Shown here: piece after piece, positions 1 to 6,549 of the stretch | Layout: the number at the start of each line of letters is the position of its first letter | Position numbering within the stretch: position 1 is the first letter of the stretch | From: an uncultured Clostridia bacterium | Lineage (GTDB): Bacteria > Bacillota > Clostridia > Lachnospirales > Anaerotignaceae | Length of the DNA stretch: 7,673 nucleotides | NCBI GenBank assembly: GCA_937888765.1 | Contig: CALASU010000168.1 | Span: 1-7,673, forward strand | Direction of reading: 5' to 3' | Made by a program: the position numbers and the translations under genes | The notes under the pieces: generated by a model | The model's database searches: none | Told to the model about the DNA's origin: nothing | The model's input: the letters and a program-made list of their open reading frames with translations, nothing else

Positions 1-2
1 GC

Positions 3-764
3 GGCGGCAATGTCTATGAGCATTGGGTAGCAAAGGATCTGCTTGCTTATCTGCTTCTGGCAGAAAATGAGGAATCTGACAGTGCTTTGCGGCGTATTCT
101 GAATAAACCGAAGCGATATATCAGCAAGGAACTGCAGGCAGAGGCGGAGCGGATGCCGTATACGCTGTTCAGAAGTTTTTTTGTCTGTCCATCCTTAAAA
201 AAATGGCAGGAGGAACATCTGGAGAATTTAAGACTGGATCTTACGAATCTGAGGAAGAAAAGTCCGTATGATGCTCTGCGGTATGTGCGAAAGGTAATTG
301 GCTATGACAGCTATCTGGAAGACTATGCGGCATATCGGCGTACCAGTGCACAGGTACTCTGGGAAATTGCGGATGAAATCACGGAAACGGCAAAAGATTG
401 TGCGGATATAAAAGCCTTTCGGGAGCGGTTGGAGGAAATGAGCCGTCAGATGAAGGAGCAGGGAAAGAAAAAAGGTGCTTTCGGCACAGGGATTGCACTG
501 CTGACCATGCACGGCGCAAAGGGACTGGAGTTTCATTCTGTTTTTCTGCCGACTTTGGTGGAGGGCAGTGTGCCGCATGAAAAAGGCATGGAACAAATAG
601 AAGAAGAACGCCGTCTGTTTTATGTGGCAATGACGCGGGCAAAAGAGCGTCTGTATCTTTCTGCTGTGCGGCAAAGATATGAAAAGCAGACAAAGCCCTC
701 TCGTTTTCTGACAGAACTGGGGCTGAATACGGCGGCTTTCTTTGAAACTGATGCGAAAAAGTAA
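3..764 (+). CDS. UvrD/PcrA-family superfamily 1 DNA helicase, C-terminal part (5' end outside window)
   Basis: An ATP-driven 3'-5' DNA helicase of the UvrD/Rep/PcrA group, which unwinds DNA in repair and replication restart. The reading frame is open from base 3, so the start lies upstream and 253 C-terminal residues are visible. The first residues (YEHWVAKDLLAYL, then LRRILNKPKRYIS) match the block in domain 2 of UvrD proteins that precedes subdomain 2B. Helicase motif V is at visible residues about 165-177 (LLTMHGAKGLEF). Motif VI is at about 201-214 (EERRLFYVAMTRAK), and its TRAK arginine is the expected ATP-sensing arginine finger. Only about 39 residues follow motif VI, so the longer tail with the RNA-polymerase-binding module of PcrA is absent; this may be a shorter UvrD-like paralogue rather than PcrA itself. 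An internal TTG at 87 is not a likely start because homology continues upstream of it. No clear terminator follows. Confidence 0.93.
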   Translation, partial: GGNVYEHWVAKDLLAYLLLAENEESDSALRRILNKPKRYISKELQAEAERMPYTLFRSFFVCPSLKKWQEEHLENLRLDLTNLRKKSPYDALRYVRKVIGYDSYLEDYAAYRRTSAQVLWEIADEITETAKDCADIKAFRERLEEMSRQMKEQGKKKGAFGTGIALLTMHGAKGLEFHSVFLPTLVEGSVPHEKGMEQIEEERRLFYVAMTRAKERLYLSAVRQRYEKQTKPSRFLTELGLNTAAFFETDAKK

Positions 765-771
765 AAAAGCC

Positions 772-799
772 TTTCAAAATCGAAAAAATGCGATACAAT
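772..799 (+). promoter_or_regulatory. Possible promoter for the 36-aa membrane miniprotein
   Basis: A TACAAT -10 box at 794-799 lies 16 bases after a weak TTTCAA -35 element at 772-777, in the short gap after the helicase stop. Transcription would start near 806, about 30 bases before the ATG at 838. The -10 is good and the -35 is poor, so read-through from the helicase gene is an alternative. Confidence 0.4.
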
Positions 800-827
800 A
801 AAAGAAAAAAGGAAAGCGGCAGAAAGG

Positions 828-847
828 ATGAAATCATATGAAATCAT
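828..847 (+). repeat. Tandem 10-base duplication across the miniprotein start
   Basis: ATGAAATCAT occurs twice head to tail (828-837 and 838-847), so the ribosome binding site is followed by two start codons ten bases apart in different frames. The upstream copy overlaps the end of the Shine-Dalgarno sequence and its frame stops at 851. Confidence 0.85.
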
Positions 848-948
848 ATAAATGGAAAAAGAAAGTTTCCGCAGTCATTGCTTTGATTATGGCGGCTACT
901 ATGGTGCTGAGTCTGATTGCACCGTTTATCGGTCACGGAATTGCCTGA
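838..948 (+). CDS. 36-residue single-pass membrane miniprotein, function unknown
   Basis: A short gene encoding 36 residues: a basic N-terminus (MKSYKWKKK), then one hydrophobic segment from about residue 10 to 32 (VSAVIALIMAATMVLSLIAP), ending FIGHGIA. This is the shape of a small membrane protein with its N-terminus inside. The ribosome binding site AGAAAGGA (821-828) is about nine bases before this ATG. Another ATG at 828 abuts the site and opens only a seven-codon frame (MKSYEII), so 838 is the better start. The segment could also be an uncleaved signal peptide, but nothing follows it. In size and layout it recalls Prli42, the Listeria stressosome membrane miniprotein, although the resemblance is of form rather than proven homology. 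It lies between the helicase and the vanW-like gene with no strong terminator on either side. I am fairly sure it is translated and unsure of its role. Confidence 0.62.
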   Translation: MKSYKWKKKVSAVIALIMAATMVLSLIAPFIGHGIA

Positions 949-991
949 TCAAAAACATAGCAAAAAAGTGTGAAAAATTTTGAAATGCATA

Positions 992-1020
992 TTGTAATTT
1001 TGTGTAACCTTCGATATGAT
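992..1020 (+). promoter_or_regulatory. Promoter of the VanW-family gene
   Basis: TTGTAA (-35, 992-997) and TATGAT (-10, 1015-1020) are separated by 17 bases, each one mismatch from the sigma-A consensus, inside an AT-rich gap between the miniprotein and the vanW-like gene. The start of transcription would be near 1027, giving a leader of about 98 bases. The leader shows only weak short hairpins, such as TCTTC/GAAGA at 1083-1098, and no recognisable riboswitch. Confidence 0.7.
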
Positions 1021-1124
1021 AGAAAAAGCTGTATGATTTTTTGAGAAAATTTGTCGAAAGAGAAACTTGATTCAAAAAACAGTCTTCCATATAGAAGAAA
1101 TAGAACAGAAAAGGGGGCGGAAAA

Positions 1125-2630
1125 ATGGCGGAAGAACAGAACAGCAGACCAAGACGTGCGGCAAAACAGCAGAAAACTGCAAAAAATGGGAAGGCACTGA
1201 AAATTGCGGCAGCGGTACTTGCTGCCTGTGTAGTTGGTGTTTCGGCGTATGTCTGGAATGAACACAAAAAAGTAAAGGATCTGCTGGCGGCAGAAAATAT
1301 TTATCAGGGAATTACGATTGGCGGGGTGTCTGTTGCAGGATTGACACAGGAAGAAGCAGTTGCACTGCTGCAGCCGGATTATACAACAGAAATCGGCAAC
1401 CAGACATTGACATTATATTATGATGATGCACCCGACGGGGAAGAACACAGATGGGAAATTCCATTTGCGGAAATCGGTGCCGGGTATGATGTAGAAGCGG
1501 CAGTAAAGGCGGCATATGAACTTGGCAGAACAGGTGAGGAAAAAGAACGCTTTGCTGTAGGGAAAGAACTGCTGAAAAACGGCAGAGATTTTGAGGTGGA
1601 ATATACCTGTGATTCCGAAATGCTGCAGAATAAACTGACAGCGGTTGCAGAAGAATTTGACCGTGAGGCAAAGGACAGTGAACTGACCAGAAGCAGCGGC
1701 AAATTCAACATCACAAAAGAACAGAAAGGCTATGCCATGAATCAGGAGCAGACAAAGGCGGCAGTGGCGGCGGTACTGGATACCCGTACCAGCGGTACAG
1801 CTGAAGTTGTGGCTGATATCATAGAGCCTAAAATTACAGCTGAGGCAAACAGTCATGTAACAGACCTGATTGGTTCTTACAAAACAACATTCAACAACAG
1901 TGACCCCAACAGAAACAATAACCTTGTGGTGGGCTGCAGATATATCAACGGTACCGTGATTGCGCCCGGAGAAGTATTTTCTGCAAATGCAGAGCTGGGA
2001 AGCCAGACAGCGGCAGGCGGCTACAAGAATGCGGGTGTATACGTAAACGGCAAGGTAGAACAGGGCATGGCAGGCGGCGTTTGTCAGATTACTTCTACTG
2101 TGTACAATGCGGCAATTCTTGCAGAACTGGAAATCGTGGAGCGTTCTCCCCATTCTATGACAGTAGGTTATGTGCCTCTGGGCAGAGATGCGGCAGTTGC
2201 AGGAACTTATAAAGACCTGAAATTTAAAAATAATACACAGTATCCTGTTTATGTGGAAGCCTATGCAAGCGGCGGACAGCTTGTGGTAAATCTGTTTGGA
2301 CACGAAGTACATAATGCAGGCAGAAAGGTAGACTTTGAAACGGTTTATGAAGCAACCATTCCCAAGCCTGCAGAAGTAATCAAGGAAGACCCTGAAAAAC
2401 CCGAGGGCGAAAGAACAATCACATCTAAGGGCAGAACAGGCTGTAAGGTCAGCGTGAAAAAGATCGTATATGAAAACGGAAAGCAGATCAGCAATGACTG
2501 GTTCAGCAGTTCTTCTTATCGTGCGGCGGCAGACTATGTGACAGTTGGTACGAAAAAGCCAGAAGCGGCACCTGCGGCAGAAACAGCGGCAGAAACAGCT
2601 CCTCCAACAGATGTGGGCGGTGCACAATAA
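1125..2630 (+). CDS. Membrane-anchored VanW-family protein with peptidoglycan-binding-like domain
   Basis: A 501-residue envelope protein of the VanW family. The family is named after an accessory gene of vanB glycopeptide-resistance clusters, but most members, including this one, stand alone and their biochemical role is unsettled. A basic cytoplasmic stretch (residues 1-23) precedes one membrane segment (about 24-44), so the bulk is extracellular. Residues about 60-235 (QGITIGGVSVAGLTQEEAVALL onward) resemble the peptidoglycan-binding PG_binding_4 type. The VanW domain spans about 250-393, with GGVCQITSTVYNAA (317-330) containing C320, and SPHSMTVGYVP (341-351) containing H343, both in strongly conserved blocks. 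A G5-like segment follows at about 408-476, then a low-complexity Ala/Pro/Glu tail. The start is set by AAGGGGGCGG (1111-1120), four bases before the ATG. A promoter upstream and a terminator just after the stop mark it as a single-gene unit. There is no van resistance operon here, so it should not be read as a resistance gene. Confidence 0.93.
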   Translation: MAEEQNSRPRRAAKQQKTAKNGKALKIAAAVLAACVVGVSAYVWNEHKKVKDLLAAENIYQGITIGGVSVAGLTQEEAVALLQPDYTTEIGNQTLTLYYDDAPDGEEHRWEIPFAEIGAGYDVEAAVKAAYELGRTGEEKERFAVGKELLKNGRDFEVEYTCDSEMLQNKLTAVAEEFDREAKDSELTRSSGKFNITKEQKGYAMNQEQTKAAVAAVLDTRTSGTAEVVADIIEPKITAEANSHVTDLIGSYKTTFNNSDPNRNNNLVVGCRYINGTVIAPGEVFSANAELGSQTAAGGYKNAGVYVNGKVEQGMAGGVCQITSTVYNAAILAELEIVERSPHSMTVGYVPLGRDAAVAGTYKDLKFKNNTQYPVYVEAYASGGQLVVNLFGHEVHNAGRKVDFETVYEATIPKPAEVIKEDPEKPEGERTITSKGRTGCKVSVKKIVYENGKQISNDWFSSSSYRAAADYVTVGTKKPEAAPAAETAAETAPPTDVGGAQ

Positions 2631-2643
2631 TCAGTATCAGAAC

Positions 2644-2680
2644 AAAACCTCTGTGGGGAAAGCCCGACAGAGGTTTTTTA
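2644..2680 (+). terminator. Intrinsic terminator after the VanW-family gene
   Basis: AAACCTCTGT (2645-2654) pairs with ACAGAGGTTT (2667-2676). Beyond one G-G mismatch, an inner GGG/CCC (2656-2658 with 2663-2665) closes an AAAG loop. The right arm runs into six T residues (2674-2679). It lies 14 bases after the stop codon and separates this gene from the next operon. Confidence 0.9.
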
Positions 2681-2687
2681 TAGAAAA

Positions 2688-2738
2688 GGTTCAGAAAAAG
2701 GGTTCGTTCAAAAGAGTTTATGAGCCGAATCTGAACCC
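2688..2738 (+). repeat. Inverted repeat with two alternative left arms
   Basis: GGTTCAGA (2688-2695) is the reverse complement of TCTGAACC (2730-2737). A second left arm, GGGTTC (2700-2705), can pair with GAACCC (2733-2738) instead. Both foldings use the same right arm, just before the ribosome binding site of the AIR-synthase-like gene. The arms are short, so this may be chance, an operator or a leader structure. I found no convincing -35/-10 pair between the preceding terminator and the gene. Confidence 0.35.
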
Positions 2739-2761
2739 AAAAGGAAAGGAAGTTTAGGAAG

Positions 2762-3766
2762 ATGTTTGAAATCGGAAAAATTCCGCCCGAGATTCTGGAG
2801 CGGATTGTGATGAATCCCATGATGGCGAGCAAAGTGAAGCGGAAAGATGTGCTTCTGCGTCCTGCTACGGGCGAGGACTGCTCTGCAATTGATCTGGGCG
2901 GGGAAATCTGTATCCTTTCTACAGACCCCATTACAGGTGCGGCAAAGGATATCGGCTATCTGGCGGTACAGATTAACTGCAATGATATTTATTCTGCGGG
3001 TGCAGAGCCTATGGGGGTGCTTCTGACGGTTCTGCTGCCTCCCGAAAGCACAGAAGAGCTGCTGGAAGAAATCATGGGCGGCGCACTGAAAGCAGCAGAG
3101 GAGCTGCATATTGAAATTCTCGGCGGACATACCGAAGTAACAGATGCCGTTTGCAAGCCTCTGATCTCCGCGGCAGTCATCGGCAAAACCAGAGGCAGAA
3201 AGATGATTTCCACAGGAAGTGCAAAAGCGGGACAGGCTGTTGTGATGACAAAATGGGCAGGCACAGAGGGGACTGCCATTCTGGTGAAGGAATGGAAAGA
3301 AGGTCTGAAAGCATACCTTTCCGAAGAAGAACTGAAAGAAGCACAGGAAATGAAAGAATTCCTTTCTGTAGGCAAAGAATCTGAAATTGCATTTACACAC
3401 GGAGCAACAGCAATGCACGATGCAACAGAGGGTGGTATTCTGGGTGCTGTATGGGAAGTGGCAGAATGCTCCGGTCTTGGTGTGGAAGTATTTGCGGATG
3501 CGATTCCCATGAAAGAAGTGACCAGAAAAATCTGTGCGGCAATGGGCATTGACCCTCTGCGTCTGATTTCCAGCGGTACAATGATTATTGGTACGGATGA
3601 CGGGGAAGGTCTTGTAAAAGCACTGCAGGCGGAAGGAATCGAAGCGGCAGTGATCGGCAGACTGACAGAGGGGGAAAAGCTCCTGCAGCAGAATGGCATG
3701 ACAATGCCTCTGGAACAGCCCAAGAGTGATGCCCTTTATGATGCAAAACTGCCCGAACAGGTGTAA
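2762..3766 (+). CDS. AIR synthase-related (HypE/PurM-fold) protein, no HypE C-terminal cysteine
   Basis: A 334-residue protein of the PurM/HypE/SelD/ThiL ATP-binding superfamily. The N-terminal AIRS domain (about 30-140) has GEDCSAID (37-44), STDP with D55, the INCNDIYSAGAEPMG block (71-85) and GGHTEV (121-126). The C-terminal domain (about 155-305) has MHDATEGGILGAVWEVA (218-234) and MGIDPLRLISSGTMI (261-275). The layout is closest to HypE, the hydrogenase maturation factor that dehydrates a carbamoyl group on its C-terminal cysteine, but this protein ends LPEQV with no terminal cysteine. No hypA-F or hydrogenase genes are in view. It is best called AIR synthase-related, substrate unknown, with ATP-dependent phosphorylation or dehydration of a small molecule likely from the fold. 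The ribosome binding site is AAGGAAAGGA (2741-2750), about eleven bases upstream; a second AGGAAG touches the ATG. The next gene starts 12 bases after its stop. Confidence 0.88.
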   Translation: MFEIGKIPPEILERIVMNPMMASKVKRKDVLLRPATGEDCSAIDLGGEICILSTDPITGAAKDIGYLAVQINCNDIYSAGAEPMGVLLTVLLPPESTEELLEEIMGGALKAAEELHIEILGGHTEVTDAVCKPLISAAVIGKTRGRKMISTGSAKAGQAVVMTKWAGTEGTAILVKEWKEGLKAYLSEEELKEAQEMKEFLSVGKESEIAFTHGATAMHDATEGGILGAVWEVAECSGLGVEVFADAIPMKEVTRKICAAMGIDPLRLISSGTMIIGTDDGEGLVKALQAEGIEAAVIGRLTEGEKLLQQNGMTMPLEQPKSDALYDAKLPEQV

Positions 3767-3778
3767 GGAGGGTTTGAC

Positions 3779-4960
3779 ATGAAAGAATTTATTGCAAAGC
3801 GTGTACAGGATATGGAATGGTCGGGTATCCGTAAATTTGCGGATATTGCGGCGCAGGTGCCGGATGCTCTTTCTCTCTGTGTAGGCGAACCCGATTTTAA
3901 AACACCCGAAAGAGTACGCCGTGCGGCAATGCAATCTCTGGAAGAAGGCAAAACACGCTATTCCATGAATATGGGGCTGCCAGAACTGCGGGCGGCAATT
4001 GCGCATTATATGGAGCGTCGTTTTGGGCTTGTGTATGACCCTGCACAGGAAATTCTGTGTACGATCGGGGCTTCCGAAGCAATCGACGTTGCTCTGCGTA
4101 CCATTATCGAGCCGGGGAATGAGATTCTGGTAGTCGAACCCTCTTATGTGGCATATAAGCCTGCGATTGCACTGGAGCATGGTGTGCCTGTAGTAGTAGA
4201 AACAAAGGCAGAAAACGAATTCAAGCTGACAGCAGAGGAACTGGAAGCGGCAATCACACCCAGAACAAAGGCACTGATTCTCCCCTATCCCAATAACCCG
4301 ACAGGGGCGATCATGGAAAAAGAGGATCTGGAAAAACTGGTTCCCGTGATTCTGAAACATGATCTGCTTGTCATTTCCGATGAAATCTATGCAGAGCTGA
4401 CATACGGCGGCAAAAATCATGTTTCCATTGCTTCTTTAGAGGGGATGTGGGAAAGAACGATTGTGCTGAATGGCTTTGCAAAATCCTTCTCTATGACAGG
4501 ATGGAGATTGGGCTTTGCGGCAGGTCCGACAGAGCTGATTCAGGCGATGCGTAAGGTACACGCTTACGTAATCATGTGTGCCCCTGCGGCAAGCCAGTAC
4601 GGTGCGATTGAAGCCCTGCGGGACGATGCCCTTTGTGATGCGGATATTGCCGTGATGCGGGAAGCATATGATGAAAGAAGAAAATATCTCTTAGGGGAAT
4701 TCAACCGTCTGGGGATGAAGTGCTTTGAACCCAGAGGGGCATTTTATGTATTCCCTTCTATTCAGCTGACAGGACTTAGTTCTCAGCAGTTCTGCGAAAG
4801 ACTGCTGTTTGAGGGCGGCGTGGCGGTAGTGCCGGGTGATGCCTTTGGCGAAAGTGGGGAAGGCTTTGTGCGCATTTCCTATGCTTACAGCATGGAACAG
4901 CTGAAAATCTGTATTGCAAAGATCGAAGAATTTTTGAAGCAGCGCGGCTGTCTGTCATAA
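3779..4960 (+). CDS. Pyridoxal-phosphate class I/II aminotransferase (aspartate/aromatic type)
   Basis: A 393-residue fold-type I PLP aminotransferase, transferring an amino group between an amino acid and a 2-oxo acid in the cytoplasm. Visible landmarks: LCVGEPDFKTP near the N-terminus (33-43); RYSMNMGLPELR (60-71), typical of the Asp/aromatic subgroup; PNNPTG (171-176) with N173 at the cofactor; D201 and Y204 in SDEIYAEL; the Schiff-base lysine K235 in NGFAKSFSMTGWRLG; and R365 in GFVRISYA, which would bind the substrate carboxylate. Length and motifs are complete, so the enzyme should be active. Relatives are annotated as aspartate, aromatic or PatA-like aminotransferases, and the exact substrate cannot be read from sequence. 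The upstream stop and the ribosome binding site overlap (TAAGGAGG at 3764-3771), placing the ATG 12 bases after the preceding gene. The two are almost certainly co-transcribed, and a terminator follows. Confidence 0.94.
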   Translation: MKEFIAKRVQDMEWSGIRKFADIAAQVPDALSLCVGEPDFKTPERVRRAAMQSLEEGKTRYSMNMGLPELRAAIAHYMERRFGLVYDPAQEILCTIGASEAIDVALRTIIEPGNEILVVEPSYVAYKPAIALEHGVPVVVETKAENEFKLTAEELEAAITPRTKALILPYPNNPTGAIMEKEDLEKLVPVILKHDLLVISDEIYAELTYGGKNHVSIASLEGMWERTIVLNGFAKSFSMTGWRLGFAAGPTELIQAMRKVHAYVIMCAPAASQYGAIEALRDDALCDADIAVMREAYDERRKYLLGEFNRLGMKCFEPRGAFYVFPSIQLTGLSSQQFCERLLFEGGVAVVPGDAFGESGEGFVRISYAYSMEQLKICIAKIEEFLKQRGCLS

Positions 4961-4982
4961 AATATAATACTTTTCACAAAAC

Positions 4983-5019
4983 AAACGCCTTGGGGAGAGA
5001 ATCTCTGAGGCGTTTTTTG
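4983..5019 (+). terminator. Intrinsic terminator after the aminotransferase
   Basis: AAACGCCT (4983-4990) pairs with AGGCGTTT (5008-5015), with an inner GAGA/TCTC stem (4995-4998 with 5002-5005). The right arm runs into TTTTTT (5013-5018). It closes the two-gene operon. Confidence 0.9.
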
Positions 5020-5053
5020 TCAAAACTTAACAAAAATTTAAGATGTTGTTCTA

Positions 5054-5082
5054 TTGACGAAGCGGGCAAAGTATGAGATGAT
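5054..5082 (+). promoter_or_regulatory. Promoter of the CNNM/CBS gene
   Basis: TTGACG (5054-5059) is followed after 17 bases by GATGAT (5077-5082), directly downstream of the aminotransferase terminator. The -35 is near consensus and the -10 matches four of six positions. The predicted leader is about 48 bases, too short for an M-box-type magnesium riboswitch. Confidence 0.6.
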
Positions 5083-5136
5083 ACCTCTCAATTATCTATC
5101 AGAAATTTTTATATTTAAAGGAGTGTATGAAATTTT

Positions 5137-6444
5137 ATGTATATTGGGCCTATAGTGCTGCAGGTTGTTCTGATCGGCTTGAATGCTGTGTTTGCCAGTG
5201 CGGAGCTTGCTGTGATTTCAATGAATGATGCAAAGCTGCAGAAAATGGCAAAGGACGGGGATGTTCGGGCGAAGCGTCTGGTTTCTCTGACAGAACAGCC
5301 TGCGAAATTTCTGGCAACGATTCAGGTGGCGATCACATTGGCGGGGCTTTTGGGTTCTGCGTTTGCGGCGGAAAACTTTGCAGGGGCATTGGTGGCGGCA
5401 GTGCAGAAAACAGGCGTGGGAATTTCGGAAAGTGTGCTGAAATCTGCGGCGGTATTTCTGATTACGCTGGTGCTTGCATACTTCAATCTGGTATTCGGGG
5501 AACTTGTGCCAAAGCGTGTGGCGATGAAAAAGACGGAAAGCATGGCTTTGGGGATGAGCGGTATTCTGACAGGTGTTTCTAAAGCGTTTTCTGCTCTGGT
5601 AGCACTGCTGACTGTTTCCACAAACGGGATTCTGAAACTGATGGGGATTGACCCTGAGGATGAGGAAGAAGTGGTTTCCGAAGAAGAAATCTATATGATG
5701 CTTGAGGTCGGCAACGAAAAAGGGACGATTGATAAAGAAGAAACGCAGTGGATTCGTAACGTATTCGCGTTTGACGATACTTCTCTGGAAGAAATCTGTA
5801 CCCATCGTGTAGATGTGGTTGCTCTGGCATTGGAGGAATCCATGGAAGAATGGAACGAGATTATTCTGCAGAGCCGCTTTACCTATTATCCTGTGTATGA
5901 CGAGGATCTGGACGACATTGTTGGGGTATTGAATACAAAGGATTATTTCCGACTGAAAGACAAAAGCAGAGAATCTGTATTGCAGTATGCGGTGGAAAAA
6001 CCTTACTTTGTGCCGGAAATCATGAAAGCCGATGTGCTGTTCCGTAATATGAAGAAAGAACGGAAATCCTTTGCGGTGGTGCTGGACGAATACGGCGGCT
6101 TAAGCGGTACTGTCAGTTTGCATGATCTTCTGGAACTGCTGGTGGGCGATATTTATGAGGATGAAAAAGAAATCCTGCCTGTTTCTGCGGATACATGGAG
6201 GATCAAAGGCTGTGCGTCTCTGGATGATGTAGTGGAAATATTGGGGGTTTCTTTGCCTGTGGAAGAATATGATACGTTCGGTGGGTACATTTTTGGTACA
6301 TTAGGGAAAATTCCTGAGGATGGCACACACTTCACACTGGAAGCGGATGGTATGGAAATCCGTGTGGAACAGATTGAAAATCACAGAGTGACAGAAGCTA
6401 TAGTGTTGTATCAAAACAAAAAGGAAGAAGAAACAAAAGAATAA
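5137..6444 (+). CDS. CNNM/CBS/CorC_HlyC membrane protein, putative divalent-cation (Mg2+) transporter
   Basis: A 435-residue 'hemolysin family' protein; characterised relatives (CNNM/CorB, MpfA, CorC-like) act in Mg2+ or other divalent-cation efflux, and the hemolysin name is historical. The CNNM (DUF21) domain fills about 1-195, with membrane stretches near 4-28, 58-80, 100-120 and 138-168, the early FASAELAVISMN segment and the GELVPKRVA signature (121-129). A CBS pair follows (about 219-340), including FTYYPVYDEDLDDIVGVLNTKDYF and VVLDEYGGLSGTVSLHDLLE; such pairs usually bind adenine nucleotides. A CorC_HlyC domain (about 345-428) and a charged tail end the protein. The ribosome binding site AAAGGAG (5117-5123) is 13 bases from this ATG and only 3 from an out-of-frame ATG at 5127. 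Start 5137 is kept because the family N-terminus (YIGPIVLQVVLIGLNAVFASAE) begins here. It is a single-gene unit with its own promoter and terminator. Confidence 0.93.
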   Translation: MYIGPIVLQVVLIGLNAVFASAELAVISMNDAKLQKMAKDGDVRAKRLVSLTEQPAKFLATIQVAITLAGLLGSAFAAENFAGALVAAVQKTGVGISESVLKSAAVFLITLVLAYFNLVFGELVPKRVAMKKTESMALGMSGILTGVSKAFSALVALLTVSTNGILKLMGIDPEDEEEVVSEEEIYMMLEVGNEKGTIDKEETQWIRNVFAFDDTSLEEICTHRVDVVALALEESMEEWNEIILQSRFTYYPVYDEDLDDIVGVLNTKDYFRLKDKSRESVLQYAVEKPYFVPEIMKADVLFRNMKKERKSFAVVLDEYGGLSGTVSLHDLLELLVGDIYEDEKEILPVSADTWRIKGCASLDDVVEILGVSLPVEEYDTFGGYIFGTLGKIPEDGTHFTLEADGMEIRVEQIENHRVTEAIVLYQNKKEEETKE

Positions 6445-6454
6445 AAATAGAAAA

Positions 6455-6491
6455 AAAGATGCACCTTTGTCCGTGACAGGGGTGCATTTTT
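6455..6491 (+). terminator. Intrinsic terminator after the CNNM/CBS gene
   Basis: ATGCACCTTTGTC (6459-6471) pairs with GACAGGGGTGCAT (6475-6487), a 13-base-pair stem with two G-U pairs and a CGT loop. It is preceded by an A run and followed by TTTTT (6487-6491). The flanking A and T runs could let it work in both directions. Confidence 0.92.
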
Positions 6492-6501
6492 CCGTGGTTT
6501 A

Positions 6502-6510
6502 TGATATTAT
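6502..6510 (+). promoter_or_regulatory. Extended -10 promoter of the sirtuin gene
   Basis: TGATATTAT is a TGn extended -10 element with one mismatch in the hexamer. No good -35 is present, as this position falls in the preceding terminator stem. Transcription would begin near 6517, leaving a leader of about 33 bases before the ATG at 6550. Confidence 0.55.
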
Positions 6511-6549
6511 ACTTCTATGCAAAGTGATATAGAAACGGAGGGAACTTCT

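Noticed and set aside
1413..2627. A 404-codon open frame on the - strand opposite the VanW-family gene
   Set aside because: It has a Cys- and Phe-rich composition typical of antisense shadows and no recognisable domain; the + strand gene there is clearly real.
1125..2630. Vancomycin-resistance interpretation of the VanW-family gene
   Set aside because: No ligase, dehydrogenase, dipeptidase or two-component regulator genes of a van cluster are present, and VanW proteins are widespread in susceptible Firmicutes.
2708..4420. A 570-codon open frame on the - strand across the AIR-synthase-like and aminotransferase genes
   Set aside because: It is antisense to two well-supported genes, crosses their junction, gives a Cys/His/Phe-rich protein without recognisable domains, and is expected from the codon usage of the + strand genes.
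5083..5136. Magnesium riboswitch in the leader of the CNNM/CBS gene
   Set aside because: The leader is only about 50 bases, with no M-box or ykkC-like structure visible.
5127..5228. A Cys-rich 33-codon frame starting at an ATG three bases after the Shine-Dalgarno site of the CNNM gene
   Set aside because: The spacing is too short for efficient initiation, and the frame lies inside the conserved N-terminus of the CNNM protein in another frame. Its cysteines come from out-of-frame reading of common codons.
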